Shown here: positions 42,746 to 55,089 of the stretch, one piece after another | How positions within the stretch are numbered: the stretch's first letter is position 1 | Layout: each line of letters begins with the position of its first letter | Assembly (NCBI RefSeq): GCF_037176765.1 | Contig: NC_090025.1 | Location: 20,210,545 to 20,274,544 of the forward strand | Length of the DNA stretch: 64,000 nucleotides | Direction: 5' to 3' | Source of the DNA: Anolis sagrei | Taxonomy: Eukaryota; Chordata; Lepidosauria; Squamata; Anolidae | Notes under the pieces: generated by a model | The model's input: the letters and a program-made list of their open reading frames with translations, nothing else | Database searches by the model: none | Told to the model about the DNA's origin: nothing | Position numbers and translations under genes: made by a program

Positions 42746-43240
42746 ACGTCAACGACTTAAATCAAGAAATAACTTTCTAAGATCTACAGAGACACTCGCT
42801 GGAACACATCAGCAAGCGAGAGTCCAAAAGTGGCAGGCTCAAACCCAGAACCTCAATCAATGGCTGATACCAGATGAGAGACTCCCCCCTGGGCACACAG
42901 AGGACTGGGCAACTTGGAAGGCACTGAACAGACTGCGCTCTGGCACCACGAGATGCAGAGCCAACCTTCAGAAATGGGGCCACAAAGTGGAATCCTCGAC
43001 ATGCGAGTGTGGAGAGGAGCAAACCACTGACCACCTGCTGCAATGCAACCTGAGCCCTGCCACATGCACAAGGGAGGACCTTCTTGCAGCAACACCAGAA
43101 GCACTCCAAGTGGCCAGATACTGGTCAAAGGACATTTAATCAACTACCAAGCTCACAAATTTTGTATTTTGTCTGTTTGTATGCTTTGTTCTGTTAGAAA
43201 TGTAATATAATTGACTGGTTGCCCTGACACGATAAATAAA
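42746..43240 (+). mobile_element. LINE 3' end (CGEEQTTDHLLQC family)
   Basis: Encodes WATWKALNRLRSGTTRCRAN, LQKWGHKVESSTCECGEEQT and DHLLQCNLSPAT. The Cys-Cys-His-Cys arrangement C-x-C-x7-H-x3-C is the zinc knuckle found after the reverse transcriptase in several non-LTR clades. It ends ACACGATAAATAAATAA. Same family at 56421-57890 and 63309. Confidence 0.75.
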
Positions 43241-43248
43241 TAACCACT

Positions 43249-43572
43249 TTCACCTCCATGACTCAATGGAGTCTGATAGTGCTTTAACTACCATGGCTGC
43301 AATGCTATCGAATCCTGGAAGTTGTAGTTTGCACCTCTGGGAGGCTCCTTCTATGGAGGCTTTGTAACAGAGGCTGAATGACCATCTGTTGGGGGTGTTT
43401 TGAACACACATTTCCTGCTTCTTAGCAGAATGGGGTTGGACTGGATGGCCCACGAGGTCTCTTCCAACTCAAGGATTCTATAAGACTGCTCAAGACCTTA
43501 TAAAACTACAACTCCCTGGCTTCCATGGCAGTTAAAGTGGTGCCAAACTGCATTCATTCAGACACTACATAT
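43249..43572. mobile_element. Palindromic MITE, family A, split by CR1
   Basis: Left arm TGCTTTAACTACCATGGCTG and AATCCTGGAAGTTGTAG; right arm AAAACTACAACTCCCTGG and CATGGCAGTTAAAGTGGTG. The CR1 piece at 43340-43482 lies between. Confidence 0.7.
43340..43482 (+). mobile_element. CR1 LINE 3' end inside a MITE
   Basis: GAGGCTGAATGACCATCTGT, AGAATGGGGTTGGACTGGAT, GGTCTCTTCCAACTC and the end GATTCTATAA. Confidence 0.8.
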
Positions 43573-43885
43573 GTGGTTCTCAACCTTCCTAGTGCCACGA
43601 CTCCTTAATACAGTTCCTCATGTTGTGGTGACCCCAAAACATAAAATTATTTTTGTTGCTACTTCATAATTGTAATTTTGCTACTGTTATGAATTGTAAT
43701 GTAAATATCTGATATGCAGGATGTGTTTTCATTCACTGAACCAAATTTGGCACAAATACCCAATATGCCCAAATTTGAATACTGGTGGGATTGGCGGGAA
43801 TTGATTGTATCATTTGGGAGTTGTAGTTGCTGGGATTTATAGTTCACTTACAATCAAAGAGCATTCTTAACTCCACCAACAATTT

Positions 43886-44935
43886 TATTTATTTTATTTA
43901 TTTACAGTATTTCTGTACCGCTTTTCTCACAACTAGGGGGACTCAAAGCGGTTTACACAAAACTGACAAAACTTCAATGTCATACATTGGACACTGACAC
44001 GATGCCAAACCATAACAACCACAATAATAAAACCACAATTAAACATAAATCATAATTAGACAGTACATAAGCAATCATTAAAACAATAAATAATAAAAAA
44101 TAGTCTCGCCAGTCGTATTGTCATTCTAATCCATGTCCTTTAAATTCTACAAACATCTACTGCCCGAAGGCCTGGTCCCAAGGCCATGACTTTAATTTCT
44201 TTCTAAAAGCCAGGAGGGAGGGAGCAGATCTTACCTCATTTGGGAGTGTGTTCCATAGGCGAGGGGCCACTGCCGAGAAGGCCCTGTCTCGTCCCCACCA
44301 GACGCATTTGTTCAATTAACGGGAGTGAGAGCAGGGCCTCCCCGGATGATCTTAGATTACGAGATGGGACATAGTGGTGGATACGTTCAGACAAGTAGGC
44401 TGGGCCAGAACCGTATAGAGCTTTATAGGTCAAAACCAGCACTTTGAATTGGGCTTCGGAGATGGACTGGCAGCCAGTGGAGCTGGCACAACAGGGGGGT
44501 AGTATGCTCCCTGTATGTCACCCCAGTTAGTAATCTGGCTGCTGCCCATTGGACTAGCTGAAGTTTCCACGTAGAGCGCGTTGCAGTAATCTATTCTGGA
44601 TGTAACCAGAGCGTGGACGACCGTGGCCAGATCAGACTTCCCAAGGTACGGGCACAGCTGGTGCACGAGTTTTAATTGTGCAAAAGCTCCCCTGGCCACC
44701 ACCGAAACCTGGGGTTCCAGGCTCAGCAATGAATCCAGGATCACTCCCAAGCTGCAAACCTGTGTTTTCAGGGGGAGTGTAACCCCATCCAACACAGGCT
44801 GTAACCCTATGCCCTGTTCTGCCTTTCGACTGACCAGGAGGACCTCTGTCTTGTCTTGATTCAATTTCAATTTGTTAGCCCTCATCCAGTCCAACACAGC
44901 GACCAAGCATCGGTTCAAGGTCCGGTTGGACAATG
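43886..44935 (-). mobile_element. LINE, 3' third (CR1/L3-like reverse transcriptase)
   Basis: The minus strand encodes LDWMRANKLKLNQDKTEVLL, DGVTLPLKTQVCSLGVILDS and FAQLKLVHQLCPYLGKSDLA, then LVTSRIDYCNALYV. After a frameshift follow LVLTYKALYGSGPAYLSERI and PSRNLRSSGEALLSLP. The 3' tail is CGGTACAGAAATACTGTAAA and (TAAA)n. This copy names the tails found through the window. Confidence 0.9.
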
Positions 44936-45052
44936 GACAATGGAATTGAGCCAAACCTGACACACACAACTCCCATGACCACCAGAAAATACTGGAAGGA
45001 TTTGTTGGGCATTTGCCTTGAGTTTTGGAGTTGTCGTTCACCTACATCCAGA

Positions 45053-45325
45053 GACCTTGCTCCAGCTGGAGGTTAGCTGTGACCAGCAGTGCTGTAGAAT
45101 TTGAAGAGGCACGAATGGAGAGAAAAAGAGATAAATGTGCCAAGAGGAAGGCACGTCAAGCCTATCCCAACTGGGACCGCCTTCCACCTGGAAACCAATG
45201 CCCTCACTGTGGGAGAATAGGGCTCCACAGTCACCTACGGACCCAACGCCAGTACACCGATCTTGGAGGACAATCCTACTCGGACAACAAGGGATCGCCT
45301 AAGTAAGGATGTAACAAATAAGTAC
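45053..45325 (+). mobile_element. LINE C-terminal fragment with C2H2 tail
   Basis: Encodes WRLAVTSSAVEFEEARMERK, RLPPGNQCPHCGRIGLHSHL and RTQRQYTDLGG. The CPHCG...HSHLRT stretch is a C2H2-like finger, here shortened by loss of residues between Cys and His. Confidence 0.8.
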
Positions 45326-45599
45326 ATCCAGAGAGTACTCTGGACCAAACTTGGCACTAATACATATGCCCAAATATGAACACTGGTGGAGTTTGGGGGA
45401 AACAGACCTTGACATTTGAGAGTTGTAGTTGCTGGGATTTATGGTTCACCTCCAATCAAAGAGCATTCTGAACCACACCAATGATAGAATTGGGCCAATT
45501 CCCACACAGAACCCCCATGACCAACAAAAATACTGTGCTTTCTGATGGTCTTTGGTGACCCCTCTGACAACTGTCCCCCAGGTTGAGAAAGGCTGCTAT

Positions 45600-46054
45600 A
45601 GATGCACCCTATGCAATGTAAACAACTCTCCTCCACCCATTTCCCATTGTTTTCCATCTACACATAAATCCTGCCACTTCCCATTAGCTGCAGAACAAGT
45701 GATACCTGGTGAAAATCCCTCTTCTGAGATACTGGAAAAGCTAAGGAGCTGGCTATTTTTAACTAGGGTGATTAGCTGGCCCCATAGGAACACGCAACCT
45801 GTTGGGTCATGCCCCCGGGTGACTCATTCGGCAGGTATTTCATTCTCTACTCATGCCATAGAAGTTAATGCATTCCGCCTTCTTCAAACAGCAGTCCTCG
45901 TCACACTCAATAGCTAGGGCCCATTGGAACAAATTGGATGAGGTGAGGAAGGGTGGCTCTCAAGGTGTGTCGGGGTCACTACTAACATCATAAATCACAA
46001 CTTGCTAGATTTAAAGAATAATAGCTGTCCATTCACCAGTCCATGCATTCCATG
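45600..46054. other. No recognised feature
   Basis: Unique-looking DNA between the hAT element and the inverted repeat copy. Confidence 0.45.
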
Positions 46055-47128
46055 TGCTTGCAAAATGCAGTTGAATCTATACTTTTGAAGTCCAGCCTCC
46101 CTGAGGAAATGCAGATTATGTATCCCTTTGGGCAGTGCCTGATGCAATATAACTCCAATCTTGCCATTGAAATGCAAAGGGGTGGATGAATTGGAACAGA
46201 TGTGCTTCCCTGCCTACTAGATGGGAATTAAGAACACAAGTAACATGAAAGGCACTGCAGACTACTTCAACCAGAGAAGTCAGCCATAGCAGAGTACCTG
46301 ATGAACCAGCCTGGATACAGCATATTATTTGAGAACACAGAAATGCTGGACCACTCTAACAACCACCATGTCAGACTACACAGAGAAGCCATTGAAATCC
46401 ACAAGCATGTGGACAATTTCAACAGAAAGGAGGAAATCATGAAAATGAACAAAATCTGGCTACCAGTATTTAAAAAACTCTAAAATTACAACAGGAAAGC
46501 AACAGAGAGGAAACAAACAAGGACATCTAATCACCTCTCAACAAAAGATTGCCTCAAGCACTGCCAAGCCATCAAATGCTAATCAAGGTGGTCAGTTGAA
46601 ACATTCACACCTAGCTCCAACAGACAAGAGTTCTTTGTCCCACCCTGGTCATTCCACAGATACAAACCCATTTTCCTAGTTCCAACAGACCTCACTACCT
46701 CTGAGGATACTTGCCATAGATGCAGGCGAAACGTCAGGAGAGAATGCCTCTAGAACATGGCCATATAGCTTGAAAAAACCTACAACAAGCGACAAGTAAT
46801 TCATTTCTCATAATGGCGAGAATCATGTTGCCCTCCATATATTGTTTAATTGCCTTGGCGCTTTCCAACACGCCTGTGATAGGAAATGCTGGGAGCTGTA
46901 GTCCAGCAAGATCTGAAGGACCATGTCAGCCCATGAGGACCACCAGATTTTGTCTTATAGTTCCTAGCAGATGCTGGGGCTGCTGGGAGTTGAAGTTCAA
47001 CAACAGGGAGATCAGACAATTCCACAGATCTCTGAGATTAGAGGAGATTGTGGTTTGTTCTATACTGTAGAATTAATGCAGTTTGACACCACTTTAACTG
47101 CCATGGCTGAATGCTATGGAATCCAACA
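46055..47128 (+). repeat. Copy 1 of a dispersed, inverted 0.5 kb repeat, with a Penelope insertion
   Basis: TTGGGCAGTGCCTGATGCAA and ATCTTGCCATTGAAATGC match, inverted, 60275-60470; GGGCTGCTGGGAGTTGAAGT and GTGATAGGAAATGCTGGGA match, inverted, 59960-60235. A family A half MITE (47055-47128) closes it, as in copy 2. The Penelope piece at 46244-46791 interrupts it here only. Confidence 0.7.
46244..46791 (+). mobile_element. Penelope-like element, 3' part, with target duplication
   Basis: Encodes the MNQPGYSILFENTEMLDHS region in plus orientation, then the tail unit GAAACGTCAGGAGAGAATGC. ACAAGTAA flanks it (46236-46243 and 46792-46799). Fossil, 5'-truncated. Confidence 0.8.
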
Positions 47129-47811
47129 ACAGATTCATTTGGCCTGCAAATCCCTCTTTTGAGTTTGGGCTTAAACTACAACTCCTATCATTTTCTCTTC
47201 TCCTGCTTTTCCAACAAAAACAGATATATAGATAGATATTCCAGTGGGTTTATCTCCATGGCTCGCAGAGTGCTGCTTTCTTGCCATCTGGCTCAGAATG
47301 CAAAATGTTTTGGACTAGGAAGTGGGTCATTTAAAGTCTTAAAGCCACAGTGCTTTCTTTTCTTAAACCCAGAAGAGAAAAAACCCCAACTCATAATTGA
47401 AATCTGTCTTTTAAAAATGGCTAAAAAGAGATACAACAACGGACAAGACGCAGTGCCTCTTTGGATTATCTAACTCTCTCTGAGCATGCCCGGCTCTTTA
47501 ACATGCATTCCTTTACAAAACAATCTCACTCCAATCCTGTCCCTTGGAAAATATCATTCACTTCTAGGCTTCAGTCCAGGGTACAGTTATGCATGAATCC
47601 CACTGCTAGAGTCATAAATAATTCTCTGACTTGTCTCACATTGTATTGTTGTTATAACTCAGATAAGAAAGATGTAAGTATGTATCCCACAGTGTATTAT
47701 ATGATTTGCTATCACAGTATTATCTACTAGATGTCGAGTGGTTTCAAACAGCTTTTATCGTACCATCACCCTGACTTAATCATTGAATTTTATGGGTGAT
47801 TGAGACAACAT
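47129..47811. other. No recognised feature
   Basis: AT-rich DNA without gene or repeat that I recognise. Confidence 0.45.
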
Positions 47812-48137
47812 CAGGGCCCTGGTGGAGCAGCAGGTTAAACCGCTGAGCTGCTGAACTTGCTGACTAAAGGTTGGCAATTTGAATCCGTGGAGCAGGTGAG
47901 CTTCTGCTGTTAGGCCCAGCTTCTGCCAACCCTAGCAGTTTGAAAACATGCAAATATGAGTAGATCAATAGCTACCGATTCTGCGAAAAGTTAACAGTAC
48001 TCCATGCAGTGATGCTGGCCACATGACCTTGGAGGTGTCTATGGACAACACCAGCTCTTCGGCTTAGAAATTGAGAGGAGTACCAACCCCCAGAGTCGGA
48101 GACAACTGTACTTAATGTCAGGGGAAACCTTTACCTG
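47812..48137 (+). mobile_element. tRNA-derived SINE, type 2
   Basis: CAGGGCCCTGGTGGAGCAGC, GGTTGGCAATTTGAATCC (B box), GCCCAGCTTCTGCCAACCC, GCCACATGACCTTGGAGGTG and CAGGGGAAACCTTTACC. Full length. Confidence 0.85.
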
Positions 48138-48639
48138 AGCCAACATCACACCCTTTTGTAACCCTCTCTTGCCCCCATTTCTTTCTTTTACTTTACAAAA
48201 GCCAACCCATTTTGGCAAGTGTGGAAATTTTGAAATCCTCCTAGATATTATTGAATCTTAGTTCCCAGCAGCCTTAGCCAATAATGAAAAATGCTGGACG
48301 TTGCAATTTTATTTCATACGGGAGGCTGCATTATTCCCAATATTACTGTATAAGGAAGGGAAGAGAAAATAGCTACACCATACCACCCACTCAGAACAGC
48401 AAAATAATGGTGTTTTTTTTCCCCTCCCAAAAAAATCACAGTCCATTACAAATGAGAGAGAGAGGTTGAGTCAAGGGGATTTGACTATTTGAGTCAAATT
48501 GTCCTTCAATCTCTCAATTTCTAGCATTCCAGTTTCTTAAATGTTTGGCTGGACATTTAGAAATAGAGTTTAGGCATCCAAATAATGGGTCAAGCACAGT
48601 TACCAAGGGAATACAAACACGGCAAATGGAAGAGATCCA

Positions 48640-48792
48640 GGCTGGATCTGTAGTGTCATATAATCCAGTTTCTGAATCCCGATTATCTGCTTTAAACTGG
48701 ATTGTATGAGCCTACATTGTTATATAATCAAGTTCAAAACAGATAATTTGGATTCAGAAATGGCATCATGTGGCACTTTAGATGGGGCCTCA
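48640..48792. mobile_element. Palindromic MITE, family B variant
   Basis: TCATATAATCCAGTTTCTGA and GTTATATAATCAAGTTCAAA arms around CGATTATCTGCTTTAAAC. Confidence 0.5.
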
Positions 48793-50134
48793 GGTTCAAA
48801 TGATTTTCGCACTCTTACACTGCAGTGCAATAAATTTTGACACTGAGAGGAAATTCAATTGGAGGAAAAAGAATTCTCATTTGGAGAAGCAATGGCTTCA
48901 TGCCCCCTCCCCAACTACAACATTGGATATAATACAAAGCTGGGAAAATATTTTGGATTACAACCTCCATATACCTTTGCAATTTGCTGGCCATGGGGTT
49001 GGAGGCTGATGGGAATTTAAGTCTAGAGATTTTTTTAACATGAGATATAAGGACTATTGTGGCTCAACCAGTTCTCCATCCATTGACCATTGTGTGAACT
49101 CTCCTTCTTCCTCTCACCTTCTCACATTCTGATTCATTCAATTTATGTAGCCTTTCCCATTTATGCACACATTGGTGAAGCTTGAAACTCTTGCTCAAAA
49201 TTGCATCACAGAGGAAATAAGAGCAGTGTTTTCTGTAACATTGCACCAGCCCCTCTTATTTTAGACTGAACACATTCTCAACAGACTGTTGATCAACACA
49301 TATAACAAGGCTGGATTACTTTTGCATGGATTCAAGGCACCCTCTGGTTGGCAGCATGAACATTGCATTTCAGATTGTGTTCCTTATATTTAAGACAGTA
49401 ACGGTATATATTTACAGGTGGAAAATGTACTCTCAATGTCTCCGCATAATCTTTTGATCGTCTGATTAAAGATCAGGCCAGCCACATTGTGTTCAACATT
49501 GAGGGAAAGCCAGAATCTACATTAAAAATATTTGGATAAACCAGTATTCATTTCAAATGCTTTATTATTTGGGCAAACAGTCTGTGCTGGTACAAAGCAG
49601 TTTCTTATGAACTTTGCTGCAGAGTTCCCTGATGACTGAAATTCAATCTTCAACTGTAATTGAATCTCCATCAAGGGGAATCCGTTCCACATACAAACTC
49701 TCTATGACTGACACCAGCCAGCACGCACAGACAGCTGGAAAATACGCAATAAGCATGCATGTGACATTAGTAACAGGAGCCAGGCGCTCTCTATGAACGC
49801 AAGAGAGTCAGGCCTTGGCAATGGCATTCAGGGATGGGTGTCCCGGTACATTAAAAAGCCTGAATCTGATATTATACAACTGGCTTAGCTAGTTCAAGCC
49901 TTTAAGCTACATTGGCATTCAGTTACATCAGTTGTAGTTGCACCAGCCATATTTTTTTTTGCTTCTATTGACCTTTAAAAAAATAGAATGTCTACATTTA
50001 TCCAGTCTTGTTGATTTATGATGCATCTACATCTTTGCTTCTCTTCTCACCAAAATTGTCGTTATACAATTTTTCCTCTTAAAGAGATCTTGCATGCTTC
50101 CATTCATTTCCCCCTTTTGGTTGATTTTGCACTA
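48793..50134. other. No recognised feature
   Basis: 1.3 kb of unique-looking AT-rich DNA. Confidence 0.45.
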
Positions 50135-50345
50135 ATATGCAGAACAGGTTGTTGGGTTGATGTGAGTTTTTCGATCTGTATGGCCATGTTCCAGAAACAT
50201 TCTCTCCTGATGTTTTGCCTGCATCTATGGCAAGCATCCTCAGAGGTTGTGAGGTCTGTTGAAAACTAGGAAAATTGGGTTTACATATCTGTGGAATGTC
50301 CAGGATAGGAGAAAGAACTCTTGCCAGTTTGAGGTAGGTGTGAAC
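50135..50345 (-). mobile_element. Penelope 3' end unit
   Basis: GTATGGCCATGTTCCAGAAA, CATTCTCTCCTGATG, AGCATCCTCAGAGGTTGTGA and GAATGTCCAGGATAGGAGAA, as in the other tails. Confidence 0.7.
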
Positions 50346-50351
50346 AGGTTG

Positions 50352-50425
50352 CTGTTGTTACTGTTTTATTTATTTATATTCCATGTTTTTCTCAGAAATC
50401 AAAACTCAAAGTTATCAACAATAAG
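50352..50425 (-). mobile_element. LINE 3' tail fragment
   Basis: GTTTTATTTATTTATATTCC and ATGTTTTTCTCAGAAATC, then CAAAACTCAAAG. Confidence 0.5.
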
Positions 50426-51177
50426 GTTATGCAGAAGTAAGATCACGGAACCATGAATTGTCAAATCAGCACAATTGCATGACTCAATAGTAGTAATGCA
50501 ATTTCTATTATTTTCTACTATGTTTGACTTGGTATATATCTGTGATTCATTATAGTGCAACTATTGTGGAATGACTAGTTTGTGCGATAAAGTCCACATT
50601 CTCCCTGAAGAGATTTTGCAGTTAATTCAACTAAGCACTGCAATTTGAATCAAACGGCTGACGCTCTACTAGATGAGCAAGTTTGCCCAGAGCTGAATCC
50701 AACAGAACTGGAGAATGTGTACCCACATCTTCCACCTGGAAGTGACTCACTCTGCCTTAGATCTGGCAACCTTAGTTATCTCTTCTAATATATCTGAACA
50801 CTTTTTGTTGCCTAAATTTAGCACCTTACCTGTTAAATTCATTTAGTTAGTGTTGTCTCAGCTATCTATATATAATAGTCAAAGTTATGTGCGTATGTTT
50901 CTTTGTTTTTTGGTTTGTACCACAAAGACTCCAACAAGACATGATGGATCTGGACCACATTTGGCACACATATCCTTCATCACTCAACTTAAAATATCTG
51001 AGAGGTTTGAACTAAAAAAAAAATACTCCTTTCAGATCCAGAGAAGACAGAAAGAAAAGGAATAATGCAGATTGGCTATGGCCAGGTGAAGGATAAACTG
51101 TGAAGTGGCCCACTGCAATTTCACTGGGAAAGAAAGGAAGTGATGAAGTTTGGTTGCAGCGTGGTGACATTTGTATT

Positions 51178-51432
51178 AGGGGAAGGAAGGGAAGGGGGAG
51201 AAAAAGAAGGCAAAGGAGAAAGGGAGAAAGAATGAAGGGAGCAAAGAAGAAAGAAAAAAAGAAGGGAAGAAAGAGGAAGGAAAGAGGAAGAGATATGAGG
51301 GTAGGAAAGCCAAAAAAAGTCAAAAGCAAAGAAAGGAAGAAAGAAGGAAAGAAAGAGTGAGGAGAGAAAAGGAAGGGTATGAGGTCAATTAAGGGAAGAA
51401 GAAAAGAAAGAAAGAAAAAATCAAATAGAGGG
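51178..51432. repeat. Polypurine (GA-rich) tract
   Basis: About 250 bp almost free of pyrimidines on the plus strand, made of GGAA, GAAA and AAGG words without a fixed period. Any apparent open frames are a by-product. Such mirror-like purine tracts can form triplex DNA. Confidence 0.85.
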
Positions 51433-52139
51433 AGAGAAGGTTTATAAGGAAAACTGAGGAAGGCCTTTCCATCATTGCAATCACTGGTGTAATTAATTAT
51501 ATTTTATTTGTATTATTTCAGTGTCTGGTTTTGCCTGGAAAGTTGGTATAAAAATATTTTAAATGAATCCGTATGAAGCAAGTATTGCTTCCTTGATATT
51601 TTTGTCTGCTGTCAATTATCAGGACAGGACATTTCCTTTTTCTAAGAAGATTTGATTAAACTATAACTCTGAATGAATTTGACTCCTTGTCCATTAGAAG
51701 AGAGAATAATACATGCAATTTGTGGCTATGTGCCTCCAAAATGACATGGGGAAAACTTGCCAAATTAAATGAACTATTGCAACAAGAAGACTTTCTGAAT
51801 AAAAAAAAAAAAACCTGAAAGCAATTGAACTTTGGTATCATCTGTCTGGAGTTTAATGTCACTGGAGCACAGCAATTAAAACGCAATAAAAGAAGTCTTA
51901 CCTGGCTAATATGAGTTACTCATCTCCTCCTCAAGCCGTGAAAGCTTCAGGGACATTGCTACATGGTTTAATTATTTACTATTAAATTTAATAGTTACAG
52001 TTAAGCTAAGAAGCCAACTGTGCCTTACAAATAGGAGTATAATCTCTGTTTATTTTATCCTCCCACATAGCAATTAATTTTGATAGTTTTCTCTCCAAAG
52101 GGCAAGATGACGAGATTACAGTTTTTAATGATTTTAAGT

Positions 52140-52290
52140 GAGGTTACCTATTTGTTTTAATTGTTCTGGATTTTATTCTATTTTAATATATGTTGTAGGT
52201 TTTACATCATAATTTGTACCATGCTGTGAGCCGCTTGGAGTCTCATTTAACAGACAAAAGTGGGATGATTGTGGTGATGGAAATAATAAT
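52140..52290 (+). mobile_element. LINE 3' tail
   Basis: ATGCTGTGAGCCGCTTGGAG, TCTCATTTAACAG and AAAAGTGGGATGATT, then (AAT)n-like end. Confidence 0.55.
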
Positions 52291-53624
52291 GATAATAACA
52301 GAAATATTTTGTTCATTTTTCAGTGATTTTGTGTACTTCAATATTTTTGATAGTTTTGTTTTACAAAAACTTGTGTTTTTGTTTGTTGAGGACTTTGTTA
52401 CCAGAGTCAGAGGTAATATGGAAAGACTACAAATGGATTCTTACACCACCAAGGAAAAGCATGAGACTAGGTCAACATATTTCAGCAGATGTTTGCTTCA
52501 AAACTAATTAAATGCATATGTAAAATAAAACAACCAAGTCAGGTAAGCTTTGCCTAAGCAAACAAAAACATTATGTGTAGGAACATCTGCAACCCATTCC
52601 CAAAATGCATTTGGAGGGACTTTCCTTTTCATGAGACTTCGCTTTATGTCATGATTTTGGGGCATTTTAGTAATTGTTTGTGGGGGGAAAGCACTTACAC
52701 AAAAATATAGCATTTGTACACACACACATACAACAAATTTGCACGTAAATTATCAGATCCCTTCTTCAGCCAAAGATGTACCTAAAGAAAGCAGGGACCA
52801 GAGTCTTGTAGTCATGTTGCCTACATGTTGCATCAGGTTGTTAAGGGAGGATGAAATTTCATGATGTGATAAGATAATATGAAACATGGATCAGCACATG
52901 ACATAATACTATCAATTCCTCCCACACAAGATCTTTGCCATTTGCTTCTAGGTATTTATTTTGGAAACAGACAACTATTTAGATGGAGGAATGTTGCACA
53001 ATGTTGGAAACCCAAGAATAGGTTAAGGAGAAAAAGGAGACAAGCAAAGTCAGGTGGATCTAGGAAATTAGTTGCCTTAGTTACATCAGCTTTCTATCCA
53101 CCAAATCAGTGGTTAAAGGTCAGGGCTGGTGCTCATTCTGATGAAAGCAAGTCTCTAGCCTCCTAAGTTTACATATCAAGAAATATGATCTGAGACTTAA
53201 TTCTAAATGAATAGGTTAAAGATTTGATTACAATTATATTGTAGATTGTGTTTATTATAAAGGATAGATCACCAATGAACAGTACAGATGCTTATCTCAA
53301 GCTTGAAGAAATAGTAAAAGGAAAGCTAAAGCTCAAAATTATATTATCATCATTATCATCTCAAAATGAACTGAGATTGATTAGGCAAGGAAGGAAGACA
53401 AAAAAGGGGTCTTCTTTACCAGATAGATTTGAGGCAAGGAATAGTCTAAGAGACAATAAGTCTGCTGTTCAATGACAAAATGCTACCAGACCACAATGAA
53501 AAAGCAGAACTACTTAATGCCTGTTTTACCGTATACATCCATGCAGAACCAGATATCTTAGCAAGGAGTCTGGTTTGCAAATTAAGATTGATAGGGATTC
53601 ACCTAACATAAACCATATTAACAG
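52291..53624. other. No recognised feature
   Basis: AT-rich; no gene or repeat family recognised apart from a short stretch near 53550-53624 that belongs to the 3' tail of the LINE below (GATAGGGATTCACCTAACAT). Confidence 0.4.
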
Positions 53625-54545
53625 GGAAAGTTACTTAGGGAATTCCTCGTAGCCCAAGGATGATGGTCCTCCAAGTGTAGTGTCTTGGTGGTGGGTCTGT
53701 AGTTGGCTGTGGAGCCCTATTCTTGATCTGCATGTTCTCCCACAGTGAGGGCATCTATTTCCAGGGGTAAAATGGTCCTGGTGAGGGTTGGCTTGATGTG
53801 CATTTCTCTTGGCACGTTTCTCCCTTTTGCCCTCCATTCATACCTCTTCGAATTCTCCAGCACTGCTGGTCACAGCTGATCTCCAGTTAGAGTGCTCAAG
53901 GGCCAGGGCTTCCCAGTTCTCGGTGTCTATGCCACTGTTTTTAAGGTTGTCTTAAGCCCATATTTAAATTTCTTTTCCTGACCACCAACATTACATTTCC
54001 CATTCTTGAGTTGGGAGTATAGTAGCTGCTTTGGGAAATGGTGCTCAGGCATTCGAACAACGTGGCCTGTCCAGCAAAGTTGATGGCGTAGGAGCATCAC
54101 TTGAATGCTGGTGGTCTTTGTTTCTTCCAGCATGCTGACATTTGTTCGCTTGTCTTTCCAAGAGATTTGCAGGATTTTTCAGAGGAAACGCTGATAGAAT
54201 CATTCCAGGAGTTGAGTGTGACATCTGTAGACAGTCCATGTTTCGTAAACGTATAGCAGGGTTGGGAGGACAACAGTTTTATAAACAAGCACCTTGGCCT
54301 CCCTACGGATGTACTGGTCCTCAAACACACTCTTCTTCATTCAGAAAAATGCTGCACTCGCAGAGCTCAGGCGGTGTTGTTTTTCAGTGTCAATGTTGAC
54401 CTTTGTGGAGAGGTGGCTCCCAAGGTAGCAGAAATTGGCAACATTTTCTAATGTTACACCATTAAGCTGTATTTCTGGCATTGCAGAGGATTGGCTGGTG
54501 CCTGCTGGAAGAGGACTTTGGTTTTCTGCAGGGAAAGACATGCTG
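53625..54545 (-). mobile_element. LINE C-terminal region with C2H2 tail, longest copy
   Basis: Minus-strand reading in order: TVYRRHVTLNSWNDSI-like RT end, then MLLRRQLCWTGHVVRMPEHH, FPKQLLYSQLKNGKCNVGGQ, and the tail HFTPGNRCPHCGRTCRSRIG with LHSQLQTHHQD. This is the C2H2 finger CPHC...HSQLQTH. Frameshifts separate the parts. Clade not resolved. Confidence 0.85.
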
Positions 54546-54832
54546 CATAAAAATATTACAACAGGTTATACAGAAGCCTATCTGCAATTATCTTGATAAT
54601 GCCATGATCAGTGGTACACAGTATTGGATTAAGGACAGTTTCTGCTGAAATAATACATTTTCCATCAACTCACCAGTTACTAGAATGCTGTGGATATCAT
54701 TTATTGTACTTCAACCAAACACTTTATGGGTTCCCTCATAATATTTTGATTAGCAAATATGTTAAACGTGGAATTAGTGGAAAGACTGTCAGACAGATCC
54801 ATAACTGATTGAAAAATGGCTCTCCAGAAGTT

Positions 54833-54930
54833 GGCTAATCAAAACTACAAATCCCAAGGTTCAATAGGATGGTGGCATGGCCATTAAAGTGGAATCATAG
54901 TATTTTCATTGTGTAGTGTGAAAGGACTGT
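54833..54930. mobile_element. Palindromic MITE, family A, half copy
   Basis: AAAACTACAAATCCCAAGG and ATGGCCATTAAAGTGGAATC. Confidence 0.5.
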
Positions 54931-55089
54931 ATTAAGCAGGTCCCTAGAGTAATTTGTGAAATCCACTGCAAAGCAATGCAAAAGAGATATGGGTAACTGG
55001 TCTGTGATATGTGCCAAGCAAGAGCAGTCCCAAAGGTAATCAATATCCTCTGAAGTTTAATTCTTACCCTTTGTTTCATCATTCAAAAT

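Larger units (their letters stand above)
43572..45598. mobile_element. hAT-type non-autonomous element with two LINE insertions
   Basis: Left end TGGTTCTCAACCTTCCTAG, right end CCCAGGTTGAGAAAGG, mutually inverted. The body equals that of 1-722 (TATCTGATATGCAGGATG, GGGAGTTGTAGTTGCTGGG). Interrupted at 43886-44935 by a reverse LINE and at about 45053-45325 by a LINE fragment in plus orientation. Confidence 0.75.

Noticed and set aside
51100-51360. Open frames of 86-105 codons on both strands
   Set aside because: They are products of the polypurine tract: Lys/Arg/Glu/Gly on one strand and Phe/Leu/Ser/Pro on the other.
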